Position numbers and translations under genes: made by a program
Assembly: GCF_963678635.1 (NCBI RefSeq)
Contig: NC_087066.1
Coordinates: 36,521,152-36,581,151, forward strand
Length of the DNA stretch: 60,000 nt
From: Symsagittifera roscoffensis
Lineage: Eukaryota > Xenacoelomorpha > Acoela > Convolutidae
Reading direction: 5' to 3'
Part shown: one piece after another, positions 24,716-34,083 of the stretch
Numbering within the stretch: position 1 is the first letter of the stretch
Layout: each line of letters begins with the position of its first letter
Notes under the pieces: model-generated
What the model saw: only the letters and a program-made list of their open reading frames with translations
Told to the model about the DNA's origin: nothing
The model's database searches: none

Positions 24716-26750
24716 TTAAATTGCAGGAGCTTTTTTTCCTGTATTTCGTGTCATTCTATTCGCTGCTATCCGTTTTAATATTCCTGTAAGATCGATTTCA
24801 TTGTTTTCAACGTGATTTTCAATGTTTCCATGAAGGATTGTGTCATCAGCAAACAAAATGATTTCAGAGTTCTGTACTGCTTCAGAAAGATCATTTATAT
24901 TCAGCAGGGAAAAAAATTGGGACAATTACTGACCCTTACGGGATTCCAGTTTCCACTGTTTTCATATTCAACAGAACACCTAAAAGAGACACAAACTGTT
25001 TTCTATCAGAGAGATGCAATTTTAGGAGTGATTGAACAGGGCCCCTTAAGCCAAACATTCGATATTTTGCAAGAACATTGAATGATCAACTGTATTAAAG
25101 GCCTTGGACAAATCTTACTACATATTAAAAAACCACTATTTTGGGTTTGCCCTCTAAAATGTTTTTTTGAAGAGATCCACTATGGCGTCAACTGTGGACC
25201 TTTTTTTCTGGCAACTAAATTGTTTGACCGATAATGTTTTGAATTTGATAAAAAACTTCAAGCATTTTTCGATGAAATTCTCGAAGTTTAACGAAAATAG
25301 GAAAGAGAGAAATTATTCGATAATTGCAACACAAAAATCGATTGCCTCCCTGTAATGGACAACTTTCAGACAATTTGGATCATAAGTTTCGTTCATATTT
25401 AAGATATCACTAAGTAATGGGGGAAACTACTGGGTTAATTATCTTCATTGTGATCCTGTTTTTTGTTCAAAAAGTTCGATTATTCATCAAATACTTCTAG
25501 ATTGTCAAAATCCAAAAGATAAATTGAAATTGAGTGTTTTCATTTTTGTCACAAATTACATTAAAAATATTAGCCAGCTCTGGACCAACTGACTGAAAAT
25601 CATTAAGATATTCAGCGGTTGTATTTTTGTCTGTTTTATTCCCAGAAGTTTGCTTCTCATTTTTCAAGTCTTTGTTAAAGTGGACACACTTTTTTGTACT
25701 TTGTGATGTCTCTTTAATAGATACAACGGCAGAGTGATCTGTTTTCGCGTTTCGAATGAGTTTTTTTCTGAGTTTTTTTCAGACTGTTTAACGAGTTTTC
25801 CGTTTTCAAGTCTTAATGACTTTTAACAGTTTTCTCTTAACGGTGCAAGCCTTTTTCACTTCATTATCGATCCAGAAAATTTCTAAAAATTTTATGCTTT
25901 GGTTGAATGGGTACATAAGGTTCAAGTTTTGAATAAAAAGTTCAGCTAAAAGAATCAAGCTGTTTTGCATTTAAAAACTGAAAATTCGTCATATTTTTTG
26001 AATTAGTTTGTCTAGGCTCCAATTGAACTCTATTTTGTATTCAACGTCTTTCAATCAAACCCATTTCCTATTCATTTCTTTGATGTTTTTGCAGCCCTTA
26101 TTGATTCTGAGTTCAGCTGAACAAACATGATGATCAGAAACCCTATTTTCTGATACTGTAGTTCTGAAATCAAAAATCGCATAAACTATATCTGTAGCAG
26201 TACTACTTGTTGCAGCTATCCTGGTGAGACTATTTTCTTGGGACACCAGGTTAACGCTCAGTTTCATTTGATCAATTAAATTATGTTTTTGTTTTGAATC
26301 TCAGAAATAAATATGTTCAGATCTCCACATGAAATATGTTTTGTTTCTGAATCTAAGCGAAGATCAAACGAGTTTATCAATAAAATATTAATAAATTTAT
26401 CATTTTTTGTTCCTGGCGACTTATATCTACCCGTTATATAGAACTGGTTTCATTTGATTTTTGATTTCGCGGCCAGTATGTGAATTTCTTTTGTGCAAAT
26501 ATTATCGACCGTTTCTATTTCCATTCCTTTTTTGCCTGGATTGGATAAATATTCTGGTAAAAAACATTCAGATCGGAAAAATCGTTTAGCCAAGTTTCCG
26601 TTAAAACAACAAGATATGGTTTCTGCGATAATGTTTCAACAAAAACACCAAATTCGTCCCAAATTACTCCCAAAGCGGAATTTTTGAAGCAAGAGTAAGT
26701 TAACCATTTTGCGTACTGATTCAACTCGCTTTCAAGCCTATTCATTTGTT
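24716..26750 (-). pseudogene. LINE relic with endonuclease and reverse transcriptase
   Basis: Running from high to low coordinates, an APE-type endonuclease start is visible at 26515-26745 (VVLTETWL, the catalytic Glu block). Its C-terminal part lies at 26055-26267 (TRIAATSSTATDIVYA then SDHHV). RT pieces follow: DLSKAFNTVDHSMF near 25110, a TGIP-stop-GSV block near 24950 where the usual PQG Gln codon is TAA, and FADDTILHG near 24850. The order EN-RT fits a CR1/Jockey-superfamily ORF2. Multiple stops make it inactive. Confidence 0.75.
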
Positions 26751-26932
26751 TTTTTTTCGGAATAAAAAAAACTGTGTGATTGCAGAACTTATCTGTTATG
26801 TGTCAGTAAGGAGATAAATTTCAGCACATAGGCGAAGCTTCGCTTCGCAAAAACTTGCAAGAACACGAAAAGAAGAAGCTCTACAAAATGCAATAATGAA
26901 AAAATGGAAAAAACCTCGAATTTGTAGATATT

Positions 26933-27004
26933 CGGTTACCTCTGAAACTCGAACCTGCGACCTAGAGATTTAGTCGCACGCACTAATCACTCAGCCAAGG
27001 AGGC
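26933..27004 (-). repeat. tRNA-derived SINE-like fragment
   Basis: On the minus strand, a box A-like stretch (TGGCTGAGTGATTAG) is followed about 30 bp later by a box B-like stretch (GGTTCGAGTTT). The 5' end GCCTCCT weakly matches AGAGG near the 3' end. No consistent anticodon arm can be folded, so this is a tRNA-derived sequence rather than a functional tRNA. It probably belongs to a SINE or is a decayed tRNA gene. Confidence 0.45.
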
Positions 27005-27912
27005 TTAATTGGCACGAAATACTAGTCAAAAACAAAGTAGAGAACAAATGCAATGTAATTTCCAATGCTATGGTGAAATTTCCAAATAAGTGAACACTTT
27101 TAATGAGCACTTTTATTTGCAAAATAGCTTAAAAAAAGAAGGTTCGTAAAATACACTAAGCTGACCGCAAACGTAAATTTATAGGGGCAAATATTTGTTT
27201 TTGATAAAATACTTAACCTTCGAAGAATCACTTTCAGCACAAAATTGCATCAAGTGATTCGGTAAACTTCACTTAACTTAGCAACTATCATATATTTTTT
27301 TCACAGAGGTCAGTAGAAAATCGCATTGCTTCCCAATTCCTTTTTTCTTCTGTCCCCTGATTATACCAAAAACTTTGTTATACAAACACTTAGTTTCTTT
27401 GTTGAAGCACTATCAGCATAAAATCGCACTAAGTTTTTGAACATGAACAGTCAGTGAAAGTTAATTTTTCGATGAACACTTGCTTCAGAGATCAGCAAAA
27501 AACCATCACTCTGGATCAAGTGTCACTATCATAAGTTTCCTATATAGTTTCATCATATAGTTTCCTAACTGCATTAAGAAGATCAGCGGAAAATCGCATT
27601 ACCTCAGATTACATGATATGACCTTGCTTTACAAGCTTTGTTTATCTTATTTTTTCAAAACTATTCAGGAAATTTGAAAATTGTATCAGATCTTTTCAAA
27701 ATATTTTCTCGGAGCTCAGCTGCAAATCACATCATCCTGATTGATTTTTACTTAGTATACCAGATCTTTTAGCCGGTGATGGTTTTTGTCTACAAGCTCA
27801 AAAAATAAAACAAAAGATCTCCGAAAATGATGAATGAAAAATAGACAATTTTGTTTTAGGAAACTAATTTATTTGAATTAAAAAATTGGAGAGAATATTT
27901 GTTGATTGGTTT
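27005..27912. other. AT-rich intergenic DNA
   Basis: No gene was seen. Short phrases such as 'gaaaatcgcatt' recur at about 27312 and 27588 with looser variants between ('cagcataaaatcgcac' at 27414), suggesting old diverged repeats. Confidence 0.35.
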
Positions 27913-28136
27913 CCCCGGGTCGAGATCCCGCTCAAGATTTGAGCGGTTTTCCAGCAAGATTTGAGCGGTTTTTTTTTGGAAAAACCGCTCAAATCTTGCT
28001 TAAAAAACCGCTCAAAAACTGCTCATTTCTTGCGGTGATTTTTGAACGGTTTTTCAAGCAAGATTTGAGCGGATTTTGAGCGGTCTTCCCGGGTCGAGGC
28101 CCCAGACTCAACGTTTCTCTTCTCTGCAAAACTCCC

Positions 28137-28335
28137 CAACCCCCCCCCCCCCCCCCCCCCGCCAACGTACTCCCTCCCCCCAACGTACCCCCTCAACGTA
28201 TCCAACATCCAACAAACTCCCCCCCCCCACCAACGTACCCCCCCTCAACGTACCCCCCAACCCACGACGTAACCCCCTCACGTTTAACCATCCCCCCACG
28301 AAACCCCCAACCACGACGTGCCCCCCCCTCTCTCT
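28137..28335. repeat. C-rich tandem block with CAACGTA units
   Basis: A run of about 20 C residues is followed by repeated 'caacgta' separated by C runs (about 28164, 28180, 28194, 28231, 28246), then looser variants with 'cacgacgt'. The G-rich complement could form quadruplexes. Reading frames across it are compositional artefacts. Confidence 0.8.
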
Positions 28336-28424
28336 CTAGTTAGGGGACATCTAACTCTAGTAAGGGACATCAACTCTAGTAATATTCAGTAGAACAAATA
28401 CAGCGAATATTAAGCTTCCAGCAA

Positions 28425-28496
28425 GTCCGCATAGACTAACGGATAAGGCGTCTGACTTCGAATCAGAAGATTGCGGGTTCGAATCCTCTGTGGTCG
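28425..28496 (+). tRNA. tRNA-Arg(TCG)-like gene, probably degenerate
   Basis: The anticodon arm is perfect: TCTGA, loop CTTCGAA with anticodon TCG, then TCAGA. The D-loop region (TAACGGATAAGGC) and T-loop (GGTTCGAAT) match the A and B boxes expected of tRNA-Arg. Defects are an A-G mismatch in the D stem, a T-T mismatch at the second acceptor pair, and a T stem whose 3' strand is one base short. It lies inside the foldback structure, so it is more likely a captured or decayed copy than a working gene. Confidence 0.6.
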
Positions 28497-28713
28497 ACTT
28501 TTTATTATTAAATCTTTCGCCGTTTTTGAGCGGTTTTTTTAGATAAACCGCTCAAAACCGTTCAAATCTTGCGCGGTTTTTGAGCGTTTTTTTTAGATAA
28601 ACCGTTCAAAAACCGCTCATTTTGAAGCAAGATTTTGAGCGTAATTGTCTAAAAAAACCGCTCAAACCGCTCAAATCTTGCTTCAAATTAGGTGAAAAAT
28701 CTCGACTCGGGTC

Positions 28714-28903
28714 GTTAATTATTCAGTGAGGGAACACTTTTTTATTTTAACCACGACATAATCAGTACATCATGCTTAACCTTCAAGATAATTACTTATC
28801 GAACAAAAATTCTATAACATATTGATTTAGGGTTCATAAATAAGGTTAGGACACCAAAAAATTCTCTAACAGAAAAAGTAGCAAAGCCAGTAATTTATAC
28901 AGC
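28714..28903. other. 3' flank of a minus-strand host gene
   Basis: AT-rich DNA between the foldback locus and the poly(A) signal of the host gene. Nothing else was seen. Confidence 0.35.
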
Positions 28904-28913
28904 CTTTATTTAT
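28904..28913 (-). terminator. Poly(A) signal AATAAA overlapping a stop codon
   Basis: On the minus strand the terminal exon ends AAA-AAA-TAA directly followed by ATAAAGG, so AATAAA overlaps the TAA stop. This supports the terminal-exon call, although AATAAA is common in AT-rich DNA. Confidence 0.45.
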
Positions 28914-29113
28914 TTTTTGCTTCCAAACCCGCTTTGGCTCTTGTTCCTCTGCAGAAATTGCTTTTTTAGCTCCGAAAAAAAAGATATTATACAAAATATA
29001 GCCCTCAAATTTTCTTGGTTATTCATATTCAAGTAGTTTCTTTTGAAGGGATTATCATTCACTGCCGGTTGATTGACTCCTTGACGACCACTTCCATGAA
29101 CACTCAGAAAAAA
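28910..29113 (-). CDS. Probable terminal exon of an unknown host gene
   Basis: After 'ttttttctgag', a plausible acceptor, a frame stays open to the TAA at 28910. It contains GRQGVNQPAVNDNPFKRN and ends in RNKSQSGFGSKK. Asn-, Gln- and Lys-rich, it has no recognised domain. It follows exon 3 of the host gene on the same strand, but the splice phases I tried do not match exactly, so an extra small exon or another acceptor may exist. The middle (ENLRAIFCIISFFSEL) may itself be a short intron. Confidence 0.4.
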   Translation of the reverse strand, partial: FFLSVHGSGRQGVNQPAVNDNPFKRNYLNMNNQENLRAIFCIISFFSELKKQFLQRNKSQSGFGSKK

Positions 29114-29584
29114 CATGAGCACTTAAAACACACTTTCCGTTTCCGCCCAGCATCTGATTCTATAGTTTCCTAATGTAGTTTTCATAATCGACGCCTTGAA
29201 TGCAGTGCCCTAACAGTTATGAGAATTATTTCGTTATTGGTCTCCATTTTCCTCTGTCATACGGTAAAGTATGATCAATTATAAAGTACACATCCACATC
29301 CAACTAATACTGAATTCAAACAGAATAGACATGGACTAAACCGTTACCCATAACATGAGAAGTAAAAAAAAAACTATATCGTGACTTGAATTCATAAGAC
29401 TTCAACCGCGAAGTACTTCAGAAAAGGTGAATCAATTTCGGACTAAATTTAAAAATCAGCGTTAAAAAATTTTCCCTTAAACATAGCTCAAAATTTGACA
29501 AACCGCTTTGTCACATTAAACTGGTTAAAAAAACAATCTCATGAACACTTGACATAAGTATTAGTAGAAATTAAAAACACGTAC

Positions 29585-29819
29585 CCATAGCACACTTATG
29601 ATACCACTGGCGCTGTCCTGGGGCGGAAAAAGGCACTTCTTGGCTTTAGGATGATATTTGTCGTCGGCACTTGAATTTTGTTTCGGCATGCTATCTGATT
29701 TACTTGTCAATGCTTTCCGCTGTCGTGCAGGTTCAAATCCAGTTATATTCAATTTCTGTGGTGTTATGAAAAGTCTTGAAAAGGTTGCGGGAACCTCGAA
29801 CTCGTTTGCGCATCTTCTG
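29585..29819 (-). CDS. Exon 3 of an unknown host gene
   Basis: The exon follows the acceptor 'aaatgtttcag' and begins with a single base C that completes the GG left by exon 2 into a Gly codon, so the phase matches. The frame reads RRCANEFEVPATFSRLF, then basic and Ser-rich sequence including KALTSKSDS and KYHPKAKKCLFPPQD. Two donors are possible: GTATCA after 29605, or the better GTACGT after 29585. I chose the second. No domain was recognised. Confidence 0.5.
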
Positions 29820-29988
29820 CTGAAACATTTTAAAATTAAGAATGGCCAGTTGCTGTGAGGGTAGTACATAATGTTCCAGCCAGAATCATCATCGCAAGCA
29901 TAAAAACAAAAAATGAAGGGTTTTCACTCTTAAAAGTTTCAAATGCCTATGATTACCAGAAAATTTGGAATGATAATTTAAACACGGA

Positions 29989-30810
29989 GGCGAAGTTGCA
30001 CTTCGCATACTCAAACAAAAATATGATCGATAACGCTACTGGGAAAACTGCATGAATAAAACTTTGAGTCTACAAAACTTTTAAAGTGACGCACGCCAAT
30101 TATGATGCATTAGCAGTACCAGTAAATTTTCAATTCACCAACTAACATGCCTCAACTTATAGAGCAATCTATGGAGCAGTAATAACATGAAAAAAATTAA
30201 ATGTAATAAAAAAATGATTTTTTTTTATTTGAGATTTTTTGTGAAAATCATCCCCCCTTACGCCATATTAAGTACAAAGTGATAAATTTCGCTGCTAGTA
30301 ACAAAACAATCATGGCAAATAAGCTTCCTTCAACCAACTTGGACCGATTTCTATGACGGATTAAATCTCCGCTTACGCGTTAATAGCGCGAAATATTTCG
30401 CGCGTTAATTGTCCCAAATTGGCAATTTTTAACCCCCTAATTTTACCAAAAATAATCACAGGTGAAATATCTTTCCAAGCTTAAGCTCAGGACAACAATA
30501 CTTTTTGAATGATACATGAAAATCACGTCGAAAATGGCTGGTTAAGAAGTCGAAATTTGTCTGAAGAAAAAAAAAGCACCCCGAGCACAAATATCCCGTT
30601 ACTTTCGATACAAAAGTCGGAACATTAATAGTCTGAGTTAAAATCCTTAGCATTGGCTGTACTTAATAGTTGGTTATTGATCAAAATGAACACTTTCAAA
30701 ATGAACACATTTTATCGCAACAATATTTGCGTCGCAACAATATTTGCGACTTAGGTTGGAAAAAGAGATAGTTCATACTATAACACAAGCATTGCTGGTG
30801 TAAATATGAG
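29989..30810. repeat. Dispersed repeat filling most of intron 2 (segments A, B, C)
   Basis: Three segments of this stretch recur upstream of the gene. A (29989-30165, with 'gttgcacttcgcata') matches 32281-32490. B (30165-30640) matches 31520-31995. C (30640-30810, with 'gcgacttaggttggaaaaa') matches 32815-32960. The order is A-B-C here and B-A-C there. Segment B has a perfect 18-bp palindrome GCGCGAAATATTTCGCGC at 30386-30403. The repeat stops about 10 bp short of the exon 2 splice donor. Confidence 0.75.
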
Positions 30811-30820
30811 AAAAACATAC

Positions 30821-30911
30821 CCGGATTTAATGTTCTTAGCTTTTCCCAACGAAAATTTATCTTCATTGATAGGTGTCCTGATATGCAGTTTCACGGGAAT
30901 AGTTATCACTT
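30821..30911 (-). CDS. Exon 2 of an unknown host gene
   Basis: A 91-bp exon bounded by a strong acceptor ('ttcttttcag') and donor (GTATGTTT). Its first two bases AA complete the single A left by exon 1 into a Lys codon, and its last two bases GG join exon 3. It encodes VITIPVKLHIRTPINEDK followed by FSLGKAKNIKS. Both flanking phases match, which is strong evidence for a real gene. The protein family was not recognised. Confidence 0.6.
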
Positions 30912-30981
30912 CTGAAAAGAACATCACTACAAATATTAAAGTAAGACGAACAAAGTCAAATAAATATCAAAACTCACAAAC

Positions 30982-31240
30982 TTTCTTCAGTGTCCACTTT
31001 TACTTTCGTATTTAAACAGTCATCAATCAAACTGTCCCCGACAGTGAGTGTCACGTTCTGCAATTTCGCCAAACTGAGCACATGCTCAGCTAGTTGGTTT
31101 ACATAGCGTACAACATAGTTCAGCTTCGCATGTTGTGGAGCTCTGTCCAGCTCTACAGTTGAGTAGTTCAACCCATCGCAATTTCCAGATTTAGGGACCA
31201 GTTGGCTCACAAGTTCATTAAGACAATGCTGCAACTTCAT
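30982..31240 (-). CDS. Exon 1 (coding start) of an unknown host gene
   Basis: Starting at ATG 31240, the frame runs 86 codons plus one base to a donor GTTTGTGAG. It begins MKLQHCLNELVSQL and contains NYVVRYVNQLAEHVLSLAKL, which looks like amphipathic helix, then LTVGDSLIDDCLN. The composition is that of an ordinary cytosolic protein, with no signal peptide or membrane segment. The frame is open further upstream to a TGA near 31290, so an upstream coding exon joined through another acceptor cannot be excluded. The function is unknown. Exons 1-3 together give about 190 residues. Confidence 0.55.
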
Positions 31241-31519
31241 GTATCGGCACCTAAATTTTCTTGAGCTACATTCAATTTCTACCAAACTTCAAAGATGGAG
31301 AGGCAGGTAAGTCTATGCATAATTTAGGACAGAATCTACTACCAAAATCAACCACAAGAGAGGAACATTTTCATTTAGTCAATGACATAAAAGAAGAATT
31401 TCATTTTTAATTAGAGAAAGAAATAAAGATGAATTTAGTTCTTGAAACACATTCACTTTTTATAAACAACAAGACTGCTCGTATCAGGGCAAAGCCTTGA
31501 ATGTTCCGACTGCCTTTTA

Positions 31520-31995
31520 AGTTCTATGGAGCAGTAATGACATGAAAAATTTAAATGTAAAAAAAATAATAATTTTTTTTTAAATTGAGATTTTTTTGTA
31601 AAAACATCCCTCACACGCCATATTAAGTACCAAGTGATAAATTTCGCTCCTATTAACAAATCAATTATGGCATATAAGCTTCCTTGAAACAATTTGGAAC
31701 GATTTCTTAAAAGGATTAAATCTTCGCTTACGCGTTAATAGCGCGAAATATATCGCGCGTTAATTGTCCCAAATCGGCCAAAATGGCAATCTTTAAACCC
31801 CCATAACTTTACGAAAAATGATCATAGGTGAAATATCTTTTCAAATTTAAGCTCAAGACAACAATAGCTTTGGAATGATATAAATAGTTCCTTCAAAAAT
31901 GGCTAGTTAATCAGTCCAAATTTGTCTGAAGAAAAAACCCACCCGCGAGCACAAATATTCGGTTACTTTCGTTACGAAAGTCGGAACAATAGCAA
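31520..31995. repeat. Dispersed repeat, segment B, second copy
   Basis: Matches 30165-30640, including 'gttaatagcgcgaaatat' and the palindromic core at 31741-31758, here with one mismatch (GCGCGAAATATATCGCGC). Divergence is roughly 10-15% by eye. Confidence 0.75.
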
Positions 31996-32280
31996 ACTTG
32001 ACTTTTTTCCGTAGTGTCTTACAGCACAAGCTGGGAACATTCCCATTTTTTCTTCAAAATTGGCGTTGAAACGCAGATCTCTGGTGCACAGTTATTCGGT
32101 TGCATATGATTGCATACAATGGAATAAGTGGGTGGAGAATGTGGTCTAGATGGTTAGCTAATTCAGCAGTAAGGCGTCTTGTTCAATTAATTCTGTAACT
32201 TTAATGCTTTTTTCTATATTTATTCAATAGCTGAGAGGTTTGTATTGGTACTGGATGACTGAGATGCCATAGCTGACACA

Positions 32281-32960
32281 GAGGCAAAGTTGCACTTCGC
32301 ATACACAAGCAAAAATATGACCGATAACGCTACTGGGAAAAACTGAATGAGTCTACAAAATTTCTTAAGAGACGCACGCCAATTATGAGTCTACATAATT
32401 GCTAAGTGACGCAATTCAATTATGACGCATTAGCAGTACCAGTCAAATTGGAAAAAAAAAATTACCAACTAACATGCCTCAATTTATAGAGCGGACGAAA
32501 TTTAACTAGTATACGAAAAATTTCATTTAAAACATCCGACCCTGCCCAGGTTCGGACCCTCTTATTTTGTTACGGGTCTCCTTCCCTACCTCTACGCTAC
32601 AAATCCATGATACCTGAAAACGAGCAGTGCTGGCTTAATGGTGTTCTCCCAAACAATTCCAATTTGTATTTGCATATTTATTGGGACCTAGTAAAGTTAG
32701 GGATAAGAGCATTAACTTTCGTAGACACCTTCTTTTTCAGTCAATAAGAATTGTTATGTAACTGACTGCTTGAATTTGCAATGTAAATTGCCATTTGCAA
32801 TATAACAGTCTGTGTTAATATCCTTAGCATTTTCTGTACTTAATGGTTATTCTGGTTATTGATCAAAATGAACTTTCAAAATGAACACAAATATTTGCGA
32901 CTTAGGTTGGAAAAAAGGGAGTTCATACTATCACATAAGCTATGCTTGTGTAAAGATGCT
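32281..32960. repeat. Dispersed repeat, segments A and C, second copies
   Basis: 32281-32490 repeats segment A (the 'gttgcacttcgcatac' and 'gataacgctactgggaaaa' anchors) with an internal partial duplication near 32350-32410. 32815-32960 repeats segment C. About 325 bp of unrelated DNA lies between them. Confidence 0.7.
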
Positions 32961-33099
32961 GACGAGCAGGATCTCTTAGAGGTTCTCGATGTCGTTATAT
33001 AGACGTCCAAAGGTTCTTAATCTAAATAACAGAAGATACTAGTGAAGAAATATGGCTTTCGAAGGTTAATTTTCTTCGTGAGTCACCCGCACTACTTAT

Positions 33100-33385
33100 T
33101 TTGTGAGCGAGACTGTTTTCTGGGCCGGGGGTTTGTTTCTTAAAAATATTGCCAACATTTTCGATTTACTTTTGTTCGGTACAAAGTCATTTTTTAAACA
33201 CCATTTGCTTAAAGAACTCAGAACCTGGTTCAAACAATCGTTTTCTTCAGCAACATCTGTGATTCATCTGCAAATTTTGTTATCTGGCCTTCGGGATCTT
33301 AAGTGTCTAATCATAGGTTGCAATGTTGAACAACATGATGTGACCCAAGACCAATCTCTGGGGTACTCCTGTTAACTTTGGTTGT
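33100..33385 (-). pseudogene. Short LINE reverse transcriptase fragment
   Basis: On the minus strand a frame gives GVPQRLVLGHIMLFN near 33340, a variant of the RT block GVPQG.LGP.LFN. Shortly after comes TKFADESQM near 33270, standing for the FADD active-site block with one Asp changed to Glu. Stops separate the pieces. It is a decayed LINE fragment. Confidence 0.6.
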
Positions 33386-33666
33386 TGATGATTGGATATT
33401 ATTAGATATTGTGAAAATAAAATATTGTGAAAGTGCTAACTAAATATCCAAACTCGGAACTTAAATGCGTAATTATACAGAAAGGCACTAAATCTATTTT
33501 AAAGAGGAAATTTGAAAATTTGAATGACTTCTCGATAAAATTTGAGGAACTGGATGAATTATAAGTGCAAAAATTCACCCTTGAAACAGTGGTAATATGC
33601 GAAATACCACCAATTTTGGATAACGTAGAGGCAAAAAAACGTGGACTTGTATAATGAATATATTAA

Positions 33667-33990
33667 TTGCACAACGGCTTTAAATCTTGTTATCAAGTGC
33701 TGAAACTTAATACAATGATAAAAGCAACAACGAGCTTTTTCTATTGGGAAAATATTCACTACAATGACCAGCATGGTGTCCCTTTTTTACGCAACTGCCT
33801 CAGATCTTTCATATGCCAATATTCTAGTAATCTACCCCGCTCAAAAAGTGTACAAAACTTCAACAATCAGAAGCAAAACAACAATTCTGTAAATCGGATC
33901 CATACTTATCAAAGGTCACGCAGTAATTTCAATAACCTTGCTTTGCCTCCATACCCCTCATATAATTCTATGCAGAGTTACTATCGCTAA
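33667..33990 (+). CDS. Asn/Gln/Ser-rich frame, possible LINE ORF1 remnant
   Basis: A 107-codon open frame ends with low-complexity Asn-, Gln-, Ser- and Tyr-rich sequence (NFNNQKQNNN, YPSYNSMQSYYR). It lies 340 bp upstream of the 2A-like and endonuclease segments of a plus-strand LINE, where an ORF1 would be expected. No RRM, zinc knuckle or esterase motif is visible, so this is positional inference only. Confidence 0.3.
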   Translation: MHNGFKSCYQVLKLNTMIKATTSFFYWENIHYNDQHGVPFLRNCLRSFICQYSSNLPRSKSVQNFNNQKQNNNSVNRIHTYQRSRSNFNNLALPPYPSYNSMQSYYR

Positions 33991-34083
33991 AACTAGTTAG
34001 GAAGAAAATGGTATAAGTCTGGGTTTCTGTTTTGGAGTTTTCAAAAACGTCAATGTTAACAAATAACCTCTTAACTAGCTTCT

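Larger units (their letters stand above)
27914..28713. repeat. Foldback locus built from an iterated inverted motif
   Basis: The motif AACCGCTCAAATCTTGC and its complement recur many times in 27925-28085 and again in 28510-28690, so both flanks can fold on themselves and on each other. The outer ends are also inverted: 'gggtcgagat' near 27918 against 'atctcgactcgggtc' ending at 28713. A second 'cccgggtcgagg' sits at 28088. Between the two arms lie a C-rich block and a tRNA-Arg-like gene. It resembles a composite foldback or MITE-like insertion. Confidence 0.65.

Noticed and set aside
28023-28339. Gly-rich and Pro-rich frames over the C-rich block
   Set aside because: They are pure composition effects of C/G runs.
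33103-33375. 90-codon plus-strand frame
   Set aside because: It is the complement of a minus-strand RT fragment with GVPQ and FADE blocks.
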